A DNA stretch of 64,000 bases, from contig NZ_FOIT01000001.1 in NCBI RefSeq assembly GCF_900110815.1, positions 169,910 to 233,909 of the forward strand, given 5' to 3'. The notes under the pieces were generated by a model. That model worked only from the letters and a program-made list of their open reading frames with translations. It made no database searches and was not told the origin of the DNA. The position numbers and the translations under genes were made by a program. Within the stretch, counting starts at the first letter, position 1. Each line of letters opens with the position of its first letter. This stretch comes from Aliicoccus persicus. Its GTDB lineage: Bacteria; Bacillota; Bacilli; Staphylococcales; Salinicoccaceae. Below, in pieces: positions 46,930-58,010 of this stretch.

Positions 46930-49041
46930 ATGAGTGGTACTTTAAAAAAAGTATTTGAAACGAAATGGGGCAATCACAAGCTGGTTGTCGAGTATGGTGA
47001 ACTCGCGAAACAAGCGAATGGTGCGGTGTTAATCCGCTATGGCGACACAGTTGTTTTATCGACTGCTACAGCATCCAAAAAACCAAAAGATGTGGACTTT
47101 TTCCCATTGATGGTTGCTTATGAAGAAAAATTATATGCTGCTGGTAAAATTCCAGGAGGCTTTAACAAGAGAGAAGGGCGACCTAGCGAAGTTGCAACGT
47201 TGACATCACGCTTAATCGACAGACCGATTCGTCCACTATTTCCAGACGGATACCGCCATGACGTACAAGTGATTTCAACTGTACTATCAGTCGATAATGA
47301 AGCATCACCAGAGATGGCAGCAATGCTCGGCAGTTCACTTGCTTTAAGTGTAAGTGATATCCCATTCGAAGGACCTATTGCAGGTGTGAATATCGGTCTC
47401 ACTCATGATGGCGAATTTTTGATCAATCCTTCAGCAGAAGCACTGCAGAATTCTTTACTTGATTTACAAGTTGCCGGAACGAAAGATGCAGTAAACATGG
47501 TTGAAGCGGGTGCAAAAGAAGTACCTGAAGACAAAATGCTCGAGGCAATTTTATTTGCGCATGAAAATATTAAAGAGATGGTTCAGTTCCAAGAAGATAT
47601 TTTAAGTCAAATTGATGTGGTAAAAAATGAATTTGTCCCTGAGGAATCAGACGAATCATTAAACCAACTGATCTCTGAACGCGCGTTACAGTTTGGATTA
47701 TACGAAGCGATTAAGAATCCAGATAAGTTAGAACGTGAAGCAGCAATCACAGCAGCAAAAGATGAAATTTTAAGTGTTTATGATGCAGATGATGCTGAAG
47801 TTGAAGATGAGTTAAAGCGTGCAGATAATATCGTTGACAAGCTAATTAAACAGGAAGTACGTCGTTTAATTACTGAAGAGAAAGTGCGTCCTGACGGCCG
47901 TCACCCAAGCGAAATTCGTCCGCTAAACTCACAGGTTGGTATACTACCGCGCACACACGGTTCTGGTTTATTTACACGTGGTCAAACACAAGTGCTATCT
48001 GTTGCAACATTGGGTGCACTTGGAGAACATCAAATTATCGATGGCCTTGGTGAAGAAGCAGAGAAACATTACATGCATCACTACAACTTCCCGAATTACT
48101 CAGTCGGTGAAACTGGCCCGTTGCGTGGACCTGGACGCCGTGAAATCGGTCATGGTGCACTCGGAGAACGTGCTTTATTCCAAGTGTTACCTGATATTAA
48201 AGATTTCCCTTACACAATTCGAGTCGTCAGTGAAGTGTTAGAATCTAACGGATCAAGTTCTCAGGCATCAATCTGTGGTTCAACACTTGCATTAATGGAT
48301 GCTGGTGTACCAATCAAAAACCCAGTATCAGGTATTGCGATGGGTCTTGTACAACTTGGTGACGACTATACGATTCTTTCAGATATCCAAGGTATGGAAG
48401 ATGCGCTCGGTGACATGGACTTTAAAGTAGCTGGTACTAAAAATGGTATTACAGCAATTCAAATGGATATTAAAATCGATGGACTTTCTGAAGATATTTT
48501 AAAAGAAGCATTGGAACAAGCACGTGTAGGACGTCAAGAGATTTTAGAAAACATGCTTGCGACACTTGAAGCACCAAGAGAAGAATTATCACCATACGCA
48601 CCTAAAGTTGAAATCATGAACATCGATCCGAATAAGATTCGTGACGTCATTGGACCAGGTGGTAAGAAGATTAATGAAATCATCGATGCAACCGGTGTTA
48701 AATTAGACATCGAGCAAGATGGTACGGTCTTCATTGGTTCGAGTGATCAAGCGATGATCAATCAAGCGCGTAAGATGATTGAGGATATCGTACGTGTTGC
48801 AGAAGTTGGTGAAGTGTATATGGCAACGGTTAAACGTATCGAAAAATTCGGTGCATTCGTTGAACTCTTCCCAGGTAAAGATGCACTCGTCCACATTTCA
48901 CAGCTTGCTAAAGAGCGTGTGAACAAAGTTGAAGATGTGGTTAAACTCGATGATCAGATGCTCGTAAAAGTAACGGAAATAGATAGACAAGGACGCGTCA
49001 ATGCATCGCGCAAAGTGATGTTAGAAGAAAAAGGAGAATAG
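46930..49041 (+). CDS. pnp: Polynucleotide phosphorylase
   Basis: A 703-residue 3'-5' phosphorolytic exoribonuclease of the RNA degradosome. It has two RNase PH domains (the second with the [17 protein letters not shown] segment and GRREIGHG), a KH domain with [10 protein letters not shown] (about 571-580), and an S1 domain at the C-terminus ([18 protein letters not shown]). The start follows AAGGAGAG. It is followed directly by a small unknown gene and RNase J2. Confidence 0.97.
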   Translation: MSGTLKKVFETKWGNHKLVVEYGELAKQANGAVLIRYGDTVVLSTATASKKPKDVDFFPLMVAYEEKLYAAGKIPGGFNKREGRPSEVATLTSRLIDRPIRPLFPDGYRHDVQVISTVLSVDNEASPEMAAMLGSSLALSVSDIPFEGPIAGVNIGLTHDGEFLINPSAEALQNSLLDLQVAGTKDAVNMVEAGAKEVPEDKMLEAILFAHENIKEMVQFQEDILSQIDVVKNEFVPEESDESLNQLISERALQFGLYEAIKNPDKLEREAAITAAKDEILSVYDADDAEVEDELKRADNIVDKLIKQEVRRLITEEKVRPDGRHPSEIRPLNSQVGILPRTHGSGLFTRGQTQVLSVATLGALGEHQIIDGLGEEAEKHYMHHYNFPNYSVGETGPLRGPGRREIGHGALGERALFQVLPDIKDFPYTIRVVSEVLESNGSSSQASICGSTLALMDAGVPIKNPVSGIAMGLVQLGDDYTILSDIQGMEDALGDMDFKVAGTKNGITAIQMDIKIDGLSEDILKEALEQARVGRQEILENMLATLEAPREELSPYAPKVEIMNIDPNKIRDVIGPGGKKINEIIDATGVKLDIEQDGTVFIGSSDQAMINQARKMIEDIVRVAEVGEVYMATVKRIEKFGAFVELFPGKDALVHISQLAKERVNKVEDVVKLDDQMLVKVTEIDRQGRVNASRKVMLEEKGE

Positions 49042-49043
49042 CA

Positions 49044-49307
49044 ATGATTTTTACCAATGTACAATTAAATGATAAGGATTTTGATGTCGATGGACAATAT
49101 CGCGTGACAGAGGACAAAGAGATTAAAGTATCGTTCAACTCACTCAGATTCGGGAATGCGCTGAAACAATATCATGAGACGAGAAAAGTTATCGGTGCAC
49201 TCGTTTTTAAACACGAGGATGAAGAGAAAAACAAGTTTGAACAGTTGATATTGGATAATTTAACGATAGACAATAATGGTTATCGAGCAACATTTATAGA
49301 ACAGTAG
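49044..49307 (+). CDS. Small protein of unknown function between pnp and rnjB
   Basis: An 87-residue protein that I do not recognise. It is soluble-looking, rich in charged residues and predicted beta strands, with no signal peptide, membrane segment or cysteine. AAGGAG lies seven bases before the ATG, and the gene fills the space between pnp (2 bases upstream) and rnjB (10 bases downstream), so it is very likely translated and co-transcribed with two RNA-decay genes. Its position suggests, but does not show, a role with them. In the S. aureus arrangement that I recall there is no gene here. Confidence 0.7.
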   Translation: MIFTNVQLNDKDFDVDGQYRVTEDKEIKVSFNSLRFGNALKQYHETRKVIGALVFKHEDEEKNKFEQLILDNLTIDNNGYRATFIEQ

Positions 49308-49317
49308 GTGAGTCGAA

Positions 49318-50994
49318 GTGAAATCAACTCGAAAGAAAGATGTCGATTTAAAAATTATACCGCTTGGCGGTGTAGGAGAAATCGCAAAAAACATGTATGT
49401 CATCAGTGTTGATAATGAAATGTTTATCTTTGATGCAGGACTGATGTTCCCCGAAGATGAAATGTTAGGTATAGATGTCGTCATTCCTGACATTACGTAT
49501 ATTAAAGAAAACAAAGATAAGTTAAAAGGAATCTTTTTGTCACATGGTCATGAGGATTCAATCGGCGCACTGCCGTATATCATTCAAGATATAGATGTGC
49601 CAATTTATGCGTCACGCTTAACGATTGCTCTCGTTAAAGATCGTTTTAAAGCACGCGGTGTGAACAAAAAAGTGAAGTTCCATACGATTGATAACAAGTC
49701 GATGCTTAAGTTTGATCAAGTCAGCATGGAATTCTTTGAAGTAAGCCATAGTATTGCAGATGCTTATGGAGCAGCAATCCACACACCGATGGGAACAGTC
49801 ATTTACACCGGTGAGTTTAAAGTGGACCAAAGCTTGACTGGTGACTACGGCTACAATATGGCGAAGATGTATGATATCGCTGAAAAAAATGATATTTTAG
49901 TATTGATTAGTGATTCGACTGAAGCAGAGAAACGTGGCTATAATACGCCTGAGAATGTTGTTGAAAGTCATCTACTTGATGAGTTTTCAAAAACCAACGG
50001 TCGAATTATCGTGTCATGTTATGCATCAAACTTCGTAAGAATTCAGCAAGTGTTAACGAATGCTGCGAAAACGAAACGTAAAGTTTCATTCTTAGGTAAG
50101 ACGCTTGAGTCGTCATTCAGCGTTGCTCGAAACTTAGGTTATTTTGATATTCCTGAAGGATTGCTCGTACCGAGTCAGTCGATTGGCGACTATCCAAAAA
50201 ATGAAATCGTCATTATTGCAACGGGTTCTCAAGGTGAACCGATTGAAGCACTTAGTAAAATGAGCCGTGGCAAACATGATGTGACAAACATCATCGAGGG
50301 TGACCGTGTATTCGTCTTAACGACAGCATCATCGAATATGGAAGTCATTTTATATTCGACTTTAAACGAGCTTGTTAAAGCGGGTGCATCGATCATGTTA
50401 CCGAAAGATGGTATGCACGCATCAGGTCATGGCTTAAGTGAAGAATTAAAGATGATTTTAAATATCTTTAAACCAGAATATTTTATTCCAGTACAAGGTG
50501 AGTTTAAAATGCAAATTGCGCATGCCAAACTCGCTGCTGAAACTGGCGTACTTCCCGAAAACATTTTCTTACTCGAAAAAGGGGATGTCGTGTCATCCGA
50601 CAAAGGCATACTTTTATCGAACGATAAAGTAACTGCAGGCAATGTGTTAATCGATGGCAGTGGTGTTGGTGACGTCGGAAACATTGTGTTAAGGGATCGT
50701 CGCTTACTCAGTGATAATGGTATATTTATTGCTGTCGTATCGATTGATAAGAAAAACAAAAAAATTGTCGCAGGTCCTGAAATTCAATCACGTGGATTTG
50801 TCTACGTAAAAGAAAGCGAAGAATTGTTGAAGGAAGCAGAAGGTCGGATTCTTGAAATCGTAGAGAATCATTTGACGACTGGTAAGCTGGAATGGAACGA
50901 TTTAAAACAAGAAATCAGAGATGATCTGAATAGATTTTTGTATGACAATACGAAACGAAATCCAATGATTATTCCAATCATTTCGGAAATTTAA
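49318..50994 (+). CDS. rnjB: RNase J2-like protein with degraded metal site
   Basis: A 558-residue metallo-beta-lactamase/beta-CASP protein of the RNase J family. The HxHxDH motif reads HGHEDS (near residue 74), so the last histidine is serine. The TGDFKFD-type aspartate is glutamate in TGEFKVD, and the PIHGE-type histidine near the end of beta-CASP is glutamine in PVQGE. SHSI and MHASGHG remain. The protein therefore probably binds metal poorly and acts mainly as a structural partner of RNase J1, as reported for some J2 proteins. The start is GTG after AGGTGAG. The beta-CASP and C-terminal domains are full-length. Confidence 0.88.
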   Translation: MKSTRKKDVDLKIIPLGGVGEIAKNMYVISVDNEMFIFDAGLMFPEDEMLGIDVVIPDITYIKENKDKLKGIFLSHGHEDSIGALPYIIQDIDVPIYASRLTIALVKDRFKARGVNKKVKFHTIDNKSMLKFDQVSMEFFEVSHSIADAYGAAIHTPMGTVIYTGEFKVDQSLTGDYGYNMAKMYDIAEKNDILVLISDSTEAEKRGYNTPENVVESHLLDEFSKTNGRIIVSCYASNFVRIQQVLTNAAKTKRKVSFLGKTLESSFSVARNLGYFDIPEGLLVPSQSIGDYPKNEIVIIATGSQGEPIEALSKMSRGKHDVTNIIEGDRVFVLTTASSNMEVILYSTLNELVKAGASIMLPKDGMHASGHGLSEELKMILNIFKPEYFIPVQGEFKMQIAHAKLAAETGVLPENIFLLEKGDVVSSDKGILLSNDKVTAGNVLIDGSGVGDVGNIVLRDRRLLSDNGIFIAVVSIDKKNKKIVAGPEIQSRGFVYVKESEELLKEAEGRILEIVENHLTTGKLEWNDLKQEIRDDLNRFLYDNTKRNPMIIPIISEI

Positions 50995-50997
50995 ATA

Positions 50998-51019
50998 TGA
51001 GACTGTGAAAACAGTCTCA
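50998..51019 (+). terminator. Hairpin between rnjB and ftsK
   Basis: TGAGACTGT and ACAGTCTCA form a perfect 9-bp stem with a GAAA loop. No T-run follows (TTCATC), so it may be a weak terminator or an RNA-stability structure. Confidence 0.5.
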
Positions 51020-51041
51020 TTCATCATATTGAGGTGTTTTT

Positions 51042-53525
51042 TTGTCTAAGAGAAAAAGTGCAACTAAAAAACAACAAGATAATCAAACAATACTCTCTAT
51101 CATTGCCTTTGTGGTCATTGTTTTAATTATGGTGACCATTTTTCAATTGGGCGCTTTTGGTCAAGTCATCGACGGATTGTTTGCTTATCTTTTTGGTAGT
51201 ACACGTTATTTAAGCTACTTATTAATCGTTATATTTTTTACTGTGTTAGCTTCTCGTAATAAGTTTGTTGTGTCACAACGCGCTGTTGGGTTTATTTTGT
51301 TACAAATCAGTCTAATATTTATTTTTCATTCTATTTTATACGTAACAAATCAAGCAGCCGTTGAGAACTTTTACACGTTTGATGACACAATCAACTATAT
51401 TCAAACATACGGGATTGGACACTTCTTCGGCGGTGGCATCATCGGTCAATTCCTCTTTGAATTTTCCGCAACGGTTGTGTCGCTACTTGGTACTATTCTT
51501 CTCGGACTCATTTTCTTATATTTCAGTATATTGCTTATTTTTAAAGTGAATGTCGGTGAGGCATTGAGAACACATGGTTCATGGGCAATGCATGCTGTGA
51601 AGACCGTTTCAGTGTTTATTTGGGATATGTTAACACGTTTGTTTGAGACAGTTAAAGGCTGGATTGATTCTCTGATGGAAAAACGTGCAGAAAGCCAAGA
51701 AGAGAAGAAAGTCTCTCAAGATCATATTGTTGAAACTGACGAGAAAGAACCGACTAAAAAAGTAGAGAAACGTAAGCGTAAAAAACGTACATTTAATACA
51801 GAGCCTGAAAAAGAGGAACCATCATTTGCTATTCAGACGGGCGTAACAGATGTGCGTGATATTGAAATTGAATCACCACAAGAAGATGATGAAGTTATAG
51901 AAGATAGTAAAGATGAACCTATTGACTTTTCAAGCAAAGAAGATTCTACTAAATCTGCTTCTAATAACGTAGCATCTGACGATGTCATTGACGGTGAATC
52001 TCAAGATAAGCGGGAAATTGAATATGAATCAGAAGAGATACCAGATATGGTAACAGAAGAAACTGATTCTGAATCTGAAAAATTCGATAAGTTTCCGATG
52101 TATTCAGCTGAAGAAATGCGTCAGTTAAAACGCTACAAATTGCCAAGTATTACATTGCTTGAAGATGCTGTTGCGACTGAAAAAGTCAGCAATGATGAAG
52201 TGCTTGCTCAAGGTAAACTACTTGAAGAAACATTAGAGAACTTCGGCGTTAATGCGAAGGTGAATAAAATTAGAATCGGTCCTGCAGTGACTCAGTTTGA
52301 AATACAGCCGGATATCGGAGTAAAGGTAAGTAAAATTATTAACTTACAAAATGATATCGCTTTGAACTTGGCAGCGAAAGACATTCGTATTGAAGCACCT
52401 ATTCCAGGTAAATCTGCTGTCGGAATTGAAGTGCCAAATTCTGTGATCAGTATGGTGACCTTGCGAGAAGTGCTGAAGAAACGAACGAGTTCCAACCCGC
52501 TTGAAGTAGCACTCGGTAAAGATATTTCCGGAACGCCAATCATGGCGGAACTCAACAAGATGCCACACTTACTTGTTGCGGGTTCAACAGGTAGTGGTAA
52601 ATCCGTATGTATTAACGGCATTATCATCAGCATATTAATGAATGCTAAACCACACGAAGTGAAATTGATGATGGTCGATCCGAAAATGGTTGAGCTCAAT
52701 GTTTATAACGGTATTCCGCATTTGCTTGCACCGGTGGTAACGAACCCACAAAAAGCAAGTGACGCATTAAATAAAATTGTATCTGAGATGGAGCGTCGCT
52801 ATGATTTATTCTCACATACAAACACACGTAATATTGAAGCATATAATCAGTATTTAGAACGTGAGACAGACGGTCATAAAGCGGTTCAAAAACTGCCTTA
52901 TATCGTAGTCATTATCGATGAGTTAGCCGACCTGATGATGGTCGCTTCTAAAGACGTCGAGGCCTCGATCACACGTATTGCACAGATGGCTCGTGCTGCT
53001 GGTATACATTTAATCATCGCAACACAGCGTCCGTCCGTTGACGTAATTACAGGAATCATTAAAGCGAATATACCGTCTCGAATCGCCTTTAGTGTGAGTT
53101 CACAAACAGACTCACGTACGATTATCGATGGTCAAGGTGCTGAGAAATTACTCGGCCGTGGTGATATGTTGTTCTTACCGTCCGGTCGAAGCAAACCGAT
53201 TCGTGTACAAGGCGCATTTTTAAGCGATAATGAAGTGAATGATGTTGTGGAATCAATTACATCACAAATGAAAGCCAACTATGAAAAATCCATTATGAAT
53301 CAACCGACAGAAACAAAAGAAGTAGAATCTGAGGATGAACTTTATCCGGATGCGAAATGGTTTGTCATAGAAGAACAGCGTGCGAGTGCTTCGTTGTTAC
53401 AACGTCAATTTAGAATTGGTTACAACCGAGCAGCACGTCTTGTCGATGACTTAGAAGCAAATGGTGTGATCGGACCGAGCAGTGGCAGTAAGCCACGTGC
53501 TGTACTCATTCAAGAAAACGATTAA
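51042..53525 (+). CDS. ftsK: FtsK/SpoIIIE-family DNA translocase
   Basis: An 827-residue septal DNA pump. About four membrane segments occupy the first 180 residues, followed by a highly charged linker (about 215-340), then the motor with Walker A GSTGSGKS (about 516) and Walker [11 protein letters not shown]. The C-terminal gamma winged helix ([20 protein letters not shown]) recognises orienting DNA sequences. It starts with TTG after GAGGTG. It clears DNA from the division septum and activates XerCD in related systems. Confidence 0.95.
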   Translation: MSKRKSATKKQQDNQTILSIIAFVVIVLIMVTIFQLGAFGQVIDGLFAYLFGSTRYLSYLLIVIFFTVLASRNKFVVSQRAVGFILLQISLIFIFHSILYVTNQAAVENFYTFDDTINYIQTYGIGHFFGGGIIGQFLFEFSATVVSLLGTILLGLIFLYFSILLIFKVNVGEALRTHGSWAMHAVKTVSVFIWDMLTRLFETVKGWIDSLMEKRAESQEEKKVSQDHIVETDEKEPTKKVEKRKRKKRTFNTEPEKEEPSFAIQTGVTDVRDIEIESPQEDDEVIEDSKDEPIDFSSKEDSTKSASNNVASDDVIDGESQDKREIEYESEEIPDMVTEETDSESEKFDKFPMYSAEEMRQLKRYKLPSITLLEDAVATEKVSNDEVLAQGKLLEETLENFGVNAKVNKIRIGPAVTQFEIQPDIGVKVSKIINLQNDIALNLAAKDIRIEAPIPGKSAVGIEVPNSVISMVTLREVLKKRTSSNPLEVALGKDISGTPIMAELNKMPHLLVAGSTGSGKSVCINGIIISILMNAKPHEVKLMMVDPKMVELNVYNGIPHLLAPVVTNPQKASDALNKIVSEMERRYDLFSHTNTRNIEAYNQYLERETDGHKAVQKLPYIVVIIDELADLMMVASKDVEASITRIAQMARAAGIHLIIATQRPSVDVITGIIKANIPSRIAFSVSSQTDSRTIIDGQGAEKLLGRGDMLFLPSGRSKPIRVQGAFLSDNEVNDVVESITSQMKANYEKSIMNQPTETKEVESEDELYPDAKWFVIEEQRASASLLQRQFRIGYNRAARLVDDLEANGVIGPSSGSKPRAVLIQEND

Positions 53526-53536
53526 GGGGAAATTAG

Positions 53537-54787
53537 ATGACAGACAAAGATACAAATCATATACCAACACGTGTGATCAGCACTAAAAAGTTTAAGACGG
53601 TGATGATCAGCGTGAATTTTAAATCAAAACTGGATGAATCACGTCTGGCTGCACGTAATTTATTATCAAAAATGATGATAAAAAGAACTAAAAATCATCC
53701 ATCAGAAGTCGCCTTACTTGAATATCTAGCGAAACATTATGGCGCACATCTTTCGAGTTCCACATCAAAGCGAGGGATTGACCACGTCGTTCAAATTCGC
53801 ATGGAATTTGTTAATGAAAAGTTCGTCTTAGAAGATGTTTCCCTGTTTGATGAAATGGTCGCATTATTAAAAGATATACTGCATTCACCATCATCGTATA
53901 ATGAAGAGACACAAGGTTATTTTGATCAGGAGTATCGATTATACAAAAATAGACTCACAAGTTTACTCGATAATCGCAATCAGCGTGCATATACTTCACT
54001 CGTTAATACGATGTTTAAAGATCATCCGATGCGACTGCCAGCGCACGGATCTCTGGAGTTACTTGAAGACTTAACATTGGATGACGTCAAAGAAGAACAT
54101 CATCGCATGATGATGGATGATGAAGTATCAATCGTTGTTGTCGGTGATGTTGACGCATCTGTACAGTCTAAGTTCGATGGATTATTCACACGACATGGTG
54201 CGGTTTACCTGTCGAATAAGTCATTTACGTTAGAGACGCCCGAAAAGGTGACACACACGACCGACACGATGGATATTGAGCAGTCGAAATTAATACTCGG
54301 GTTTACTGTCGCGGCTAAAGATAAAACAGAACGCATAAATCTTAACGCAATGAATCGAATATTAGGTGGCTCCACGAATAGTTACTTATTTACAAATGTT
54401 CGTGAACGCATGAGTCTATGCTACCAAATCGGTTCGAACATGGATGCGAAGAATGGATTTATGTACATTTTAGCTGGTGTAGATCATAACAATGTCGATG
54501 TTGCAAAAGAAGCAATTTTAAAAGAATTCGAACGCATTAGAAGTGGAGATATTACAGATGAGTATCTCGATGAAATTAAACTGATGATGCGTGTCAATCG
54601 TCAAGAAATTGAAGATCGACCAAGAGGATTAATGAGCATTGCATATACTGAGTTGATTACAGGCAAAAAATCGGATTATGAAGCATTGTTAAAACTCGTG
54701 ACGAAGGAAAACATCGTAGCAGTGGCGAATCGCGTTACACTTGACACAATTCATGTATTGACTGGAGGTGCTGAAGATGCAAATTAA
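53537..54787 (+). CDS. ymfF: YmfF, M16-family peptidase-like protein without the zinc motif
   Basis: A 416-residue M16 (pitrilysin-like) protein. The place where HxxEH should be reads LLSKMMIKRT, so catalytic metal ligands are missing; the rest keeps the M16 two-domain pattern, with the RERMSLCYQIGSNMDAKNGF segment typical of the C-terminal half. The neighbouring YmfH has the zinc motif. The two probably form a heterodimer like active/inactive M16 pairs elsewhere. Its end overlaps ymfH by 11 bases. Confidence 0.88.
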   Translation: MTDKDTNHIPTRVISTKKFKTVMISVNFKSKLDESRLAARNLLSKMMIKRTKNHPSEVALLEYLAKHYGAHLSSSTSKRGIDHVVQIRMEFVNEKFVLEDVSLFDEMVALLKDILHSPSSYNEETQGYFDQEYRLYKNRLTSLLDNRNQRAYTSLVNTMFKDHPMRLPAHGSLELLEDLTLDDVKEEHHRMMMDDEVSIVVVGDVDASVQSKFDGLFTRHGAVYLSNKSFTLETPEKVTHTTDTMDIEQSKLILGFTVAAKDKTERINLNAMNRILGGSTNSYLFTNVRERMSLCYQIGSNMDAKNGFMYILAGVDHNNVDVAKEAILKEFERIRSGDITDEYLDEIKLMMRVNRQEIEDRPRGLMSIAYTELITGKKSDYEALLKLVTKENIVAVANRVTLDTIHVLTGGAEDAN

Positions 54788-56060
54788 ACACTATGAGACT
54801 TTGGATGAAACAGTTGTACATCATCAATGCGACAACGGTTTAGAAGTGATTTTCGTATTGAAACCAGGATTCAACAAAAAATTTGTGAGCTATACAACGA
54901 AGTACGGATCGCTGGATGATCACTTTATCGTCAATGGGGAAGAAGTGCGTGTGCCAGACGGAATTGCACACTTCCTCGAACATAAGATGTTTGAAAAAGA
55001 AGATGGTGACGTCTTCACACAATTTGGCCAAAATGGTGCCAATGCGAATGCATATACATCATATGACCGCACGTCCTACATTTTCAGTACGACGACTGAA
55101 TTGTATGCCAATTTAAAAACGCTGATGAATATGGTTGAGCAACCATACTTTACTGCTGAAACTGTTGAAAAAGAAGTGGGTATCATCGATGAAGAGTTAA
55201 AGATGTATTTAGATGACCCAGACTATCGTTCGTATATGGAGTTACTCAAGTCAATGTATCAAGACTCTCCACTCCGAGTAGATATCGGCGGTACGTCTGA
55301 GTCGATTAAACAGATTACACATGAACATTTATACATGTGTCATGAGACGTTTTATCACCCGTCTAATATGGTCATTACAATCGTTGGAGATTTAGATTAC
55401 GAAGAAGCGATTCAATTTATAGAAGAGCATCAGAATGCACGTGGAATAAATAATAATCATACGATTGAACGCATTGTGCCAACAGAGCAACGACAAATTG
55501 TGCGACCATATACTGAGTTACGACTTGATGTCAACACGACGAAAGTGAAAATTGGTTATAAGGGTGAAAGTGACAGTTTATCTCCGCGCGAGCGCATGAA
55601 AAAAGATTTAAGTATGTTGCTTGCACTAGATATCGTCTTCGGTGAACAATCAAATTACTTTTATGAATTACAAGATAAAGGACTTGTCGACGACTCGTTC
55701 GATTTCGCACATTCGGAAGAAGCTTCATTTTCGTTTACGATGTTTGCCGTTAATACAAATGATGATGAATTATTCGTACAAGCAATCGATGATATTATTA
55801 CACGTGTAAAAGATACACAGTTCTTTACAGATGAGCAGTTGATGTTGAAAAAGCGTGAAATCATTGGCGATTACTTATCGAGCTTGAATTCACCTGAATA
55901 TATTTCGAGTCAGTATACGAAGTATTATATTGATGGTATGAACTTATACGAATTACTTGATGTGATCGATGAGATTACTGTTGAAGACTTAGCAACACTG
56001 TTCGGTACAATGCTCGACAAACAATATCAATCCGTCAGTGTCGTAAAACCAAATGTCTAA
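54777..56060 (+). CDS. ymfH: YmfH, M16-family zinc metalloprotease
   Basis: A 427-residue M16 peptidase with an intact HFLEH motif (about residues 64-68) and the downstream glutamate in EKEVGIIDEEL. It is the probable catalytic partner of YmfF. The ATG at 54777 lies 8 bases after GGAGG; a GTG at 54768 is too close to that site. The substrates are unknown; related pairs handle peptides. The stop overlaps ymfI by eight bases. Confidence 0.9.
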   Translation: MQIKHYETLDETVVHHQCDNGLEVIFVLKPGFNKKFVSYTTKYGSLDDHFIVNGEEVRVPDGIAHFLEHKMFEKEDGDVFTQFGQNGANANAYTSYDRTSYIFSTTTELYANLKTLMNMVEQPYFTAETVEKEVGIIDEELKMYLDDPDYRSYMELLKSMYQDSPLRVDIGGTSESIKQITHEHLYMCHETFYHPSNMVITIVGDLDYEEAIQFIEEHQNARGINNNHTIERIVPTEQRQIVRPYTELRLDVNTTKVKIGYKGESDSLSPRERMKKDLSMLLALDIVFGEQSNYFYELQDKGLVDDSFDFAHSEEASFSFTMFAVNTNDDELFVQAIDDIITRVKDTQFFTDEQLMLKKREIIGDYLSSLNSPEYISSQYTKYYIDGMNLYELLDVIDEITVEDLATLFGTMLDKQYQSVSVVKPNV

Positions 56061-56739
56061 CATTCTCATCGTTGGTAGTACCGGTGTCATCGGTAAGGAA
56101 ATCACCCGTTCACTCAGCGATCATACGTTGTATACTGTATCTAGAAACACGCGACCTGACAGCTTAGAGAATCATTTCTTTTTAGATTTGTCACGTGAGT
56201 TAAGTGATGACGAGATTGAAGACTTTGCTGCCAATATCGAATCACTTGATGCAATTGTTTGGTCACCGGGCGTACAGTTAGTTACGCTATTTGATGAGAT
56301 GTCAGTAGAAGCGCTGGATATTCAGTATTATTTATCGGTTCGCAATTTAACAGTGATTACGCAAGCACTGTTACCTAAGTTAAAAAATAGTATGCACGGA
56401 CGCATCATCGTTATCTCTTCAATATGGGGTGAAGCGGGTGCGTCATGCGAAGTCGGTTACGCATCCATGAAAGGTGCGCAAAATGTTTGGGTAAAGTCAC
56501 TAGCAAAAGAACTTGCGACGACAAACATTACGGTCAATGCAATTGCACCAGGTGCTGTAGATAGCGACATGCTCGATCAATTTGATGATGAAGACAAGGA
56601 AGCCGTGCGCCAAGAAATTCCACAATTACGATTCGTCACACCGGAAGAAGTGGCCCATGCAGTTAATTATTTACTCAGTTCACATGCACAATCTGTCACA
56701 GGTGAAATCATGAGAATTAATGGAGGCTGGTATACATGA
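56053..56739 (+). CDS. ymfI: YmfI, SDR-family oxidoreductase
   Basis: A 228-residue short-chain dehydrogenase with a GSTGVIGKEI cofactor loop, an ISSIWG serine, and YASMK as the YxxxK pair. It is shorter than usual and has an atypical cofactor loop spacing. It is linked by overlaps to ymfH and ymfK. FabG-like activity is possible, but the substrate cannot be predicted. The conserved location between ymfH and ymfK is known from Bacillus and Staphylococcus. Confidence 0.88.
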   Translation: MSNILIVGSTGVIGKEITRSLSDHTLYTVSRNTRPDSLENHFFLDLSRELSDDEIEDFAANIESLDAIVWSPGVQLVTLFDEMSVEALDIQYYLSVRNLTVITQALLPKLKNSMHGRIIVISSIWGEAGASCEVGYASMKGAQNVWVKSLAKELATTNITVNAIAPGAVDSDMLDQFDDEDKEAVRQEIPQLRFVTPEEVAHAVNYLLSSHAQSVTGEIMRINGGWYT

Positions 56740-57557
56740 ACGATGGTACAGGATCACACCCAGACCGTAACATAGAGATGTATTTAGAGTATGAGATTAT
56801 TAACAATCGACCAGGTTTACTCGGTGATTTAACTTCGCTTCTTGGTAACCTGGGAATTAGTATTAATATTATCAACGGTGTTGCAGAATTAAGACGCGGT
56901 ATCATTATTCGCACAGATGATGTTAAGAAACTCACGCGTTTTAAGTACATCGTCAATCATATTCCTGATATTAAAAATCTAATTATTCGTCCACCTGAAG
57001 TGCGTGACAGACTTGCAGTACAACACGGGAAATTTATTAAGCGCGATGTTGAAGATAAAAAAGTCTTCCGTTTTACGCGCGAAGAAATCGGTGTGCTCGT
57101 TGACTTTTTAGGTGAAATTTTCAGAATGCATCCCGATGCAGTCGTCGGTGTTCGCGGTATGCCGCGTGTGGGTAAAACAGAATCGATCGTTGCAGGGAGT
57201 GTCCATGCAAAAAAGAAATGGTTATTTTTATCTTCGACGTTGCTCAAACAAACTGAACGCACGAGCTTGATTAAAGGTGAGTATGACGAGAGCTATGTCT
57301 ATATCATCGATGGTGCGGTAACGATGAATTCGACAAAACAGGGGCACCGTACTCTCGTGCGAGAAATCTTGAACTATCCAGCGGTAAAAGTAATCGAACA
57401 TCCCGATTTATTTATAGAAGATATGCAGTTTAGTTTTGATGATTTTGATTATATAATTGAACTAAGGGAAAATGAGGATCAGGTGATTTCTTACGAAAAG
57501 CATAAGAAAAAGCATTGGTTCCAAAATGAAGATATCGGATTTTTTGAAGGAATGTAG
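56736..57557 (+). CDS. ymfK: YmfK (DUF3388) protein with ACT-like and P-loop segments
   Basis: A 273-residue protein of the YmfK/DUF3388 family, of unknown function. The N-terminal 60 residues look like an ACT-type regulatory domain (RPGLLGDLTSLLGNLGISIN). Residues from about 140 read GMPRVGKTES, which fits the Walker A pattern GxxxxGK(S/T), so it may bind a nucleotide. No other ATPase motif is certain. The start overlaps the ymfI stop (ATGA), and GGAGG precedes it. It is followed by ymfM. Confidence 0.75.
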   Translation: MNDGTGSHPDRNIEMYLEYEIINNRPGLLGDLTSLLGNLGISINIINGVAELRRGIIIRTDDVKKLTRFKYIVNHIPDIKNLIIRPPEVRDRLAVQHGKFIKRDVEDKKVFRFTREEIGVLVDFLGEIFRMHPDAVVGVRGMPRVGKTESIVAGSVHAKKKWLFLSSTLLKQTERTSLIKGEYDESYVYIIDGAVTMNSTKQGHRTLVREILNYPAVKVIEHPDLFIEDMQFSFDDFDYIIELRENEDQVISYEKHKKKHWFQNEDIGFFEGM

Positions 57558-57566
57558 GTGAGTGAA

Positions 57567-58010
57567 GTGAAGATAGGGCAATATCTTCAAAGCAAGCGTG
57601 AGGATTCAAGTACAACGATTAAAGTATTACATGAACGCTCTGGTTTAAGACGCGATATCATTCAGAAAATTGAAGCAAATGATTTCGAAAACTTACCGAG
57701 TCCTGAACATGCAAAATTTCTCGTGACACTTTACGCCGATGCTTTGGATTTAAGTAGTGAGCGATTGATTAAAGAGCACGAAGATGAATTTCCGGATGTG
57801 GATCACCCAACTTTCATTACTGAAGCAGAAAACGCAGACCAAAAGTATTTTAAACGCGTCGTGATTACATTTATAGCGATGATTGTCGTCGTTTTTGTCA
57901 TCTGGATTATTCTATTACAGATCGGCTCACAAGCGGACATATTTGAGCCACGTGCAATATATGATACTACGCAGTTAAACATCATGACACAAGGAGTAAA
58001 GATTCTATGA
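57567..58010 (+). CDS. ymfM: YmfM, RodZ-like helix-turn-helix membrane protein
   Basis: A 147-residue protein with an N-terminal Xre-like helix-turn-helix (about 1-65, with [21 protein letters not shown]) and one membrane helix ([20 protein letters not shown], about 95-115). It lacks the long extracellular domain of many RodZ proteins. RodZ-family members link MreB to wall growth; some Staphylococcus homologues instead regulate. GTG at 57567 follows AGGTGAG; a GTG nine bases earlier is also possible. It overlaps pgsA by four bases. Confidence 0.85.
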   Translation: MKIGQYLQSKREDSSTTIKVLHERSGLRRDIIQKIEANDFENLPSPEHAKFLVTLYADALDLSSERLIKEHEDEFPDVDHPTFITEAENADQKYFKRVVITFIAMIVVVFVIWIILLQIGSQADIFEPRAIYDTTQLNIMTQGVKIL

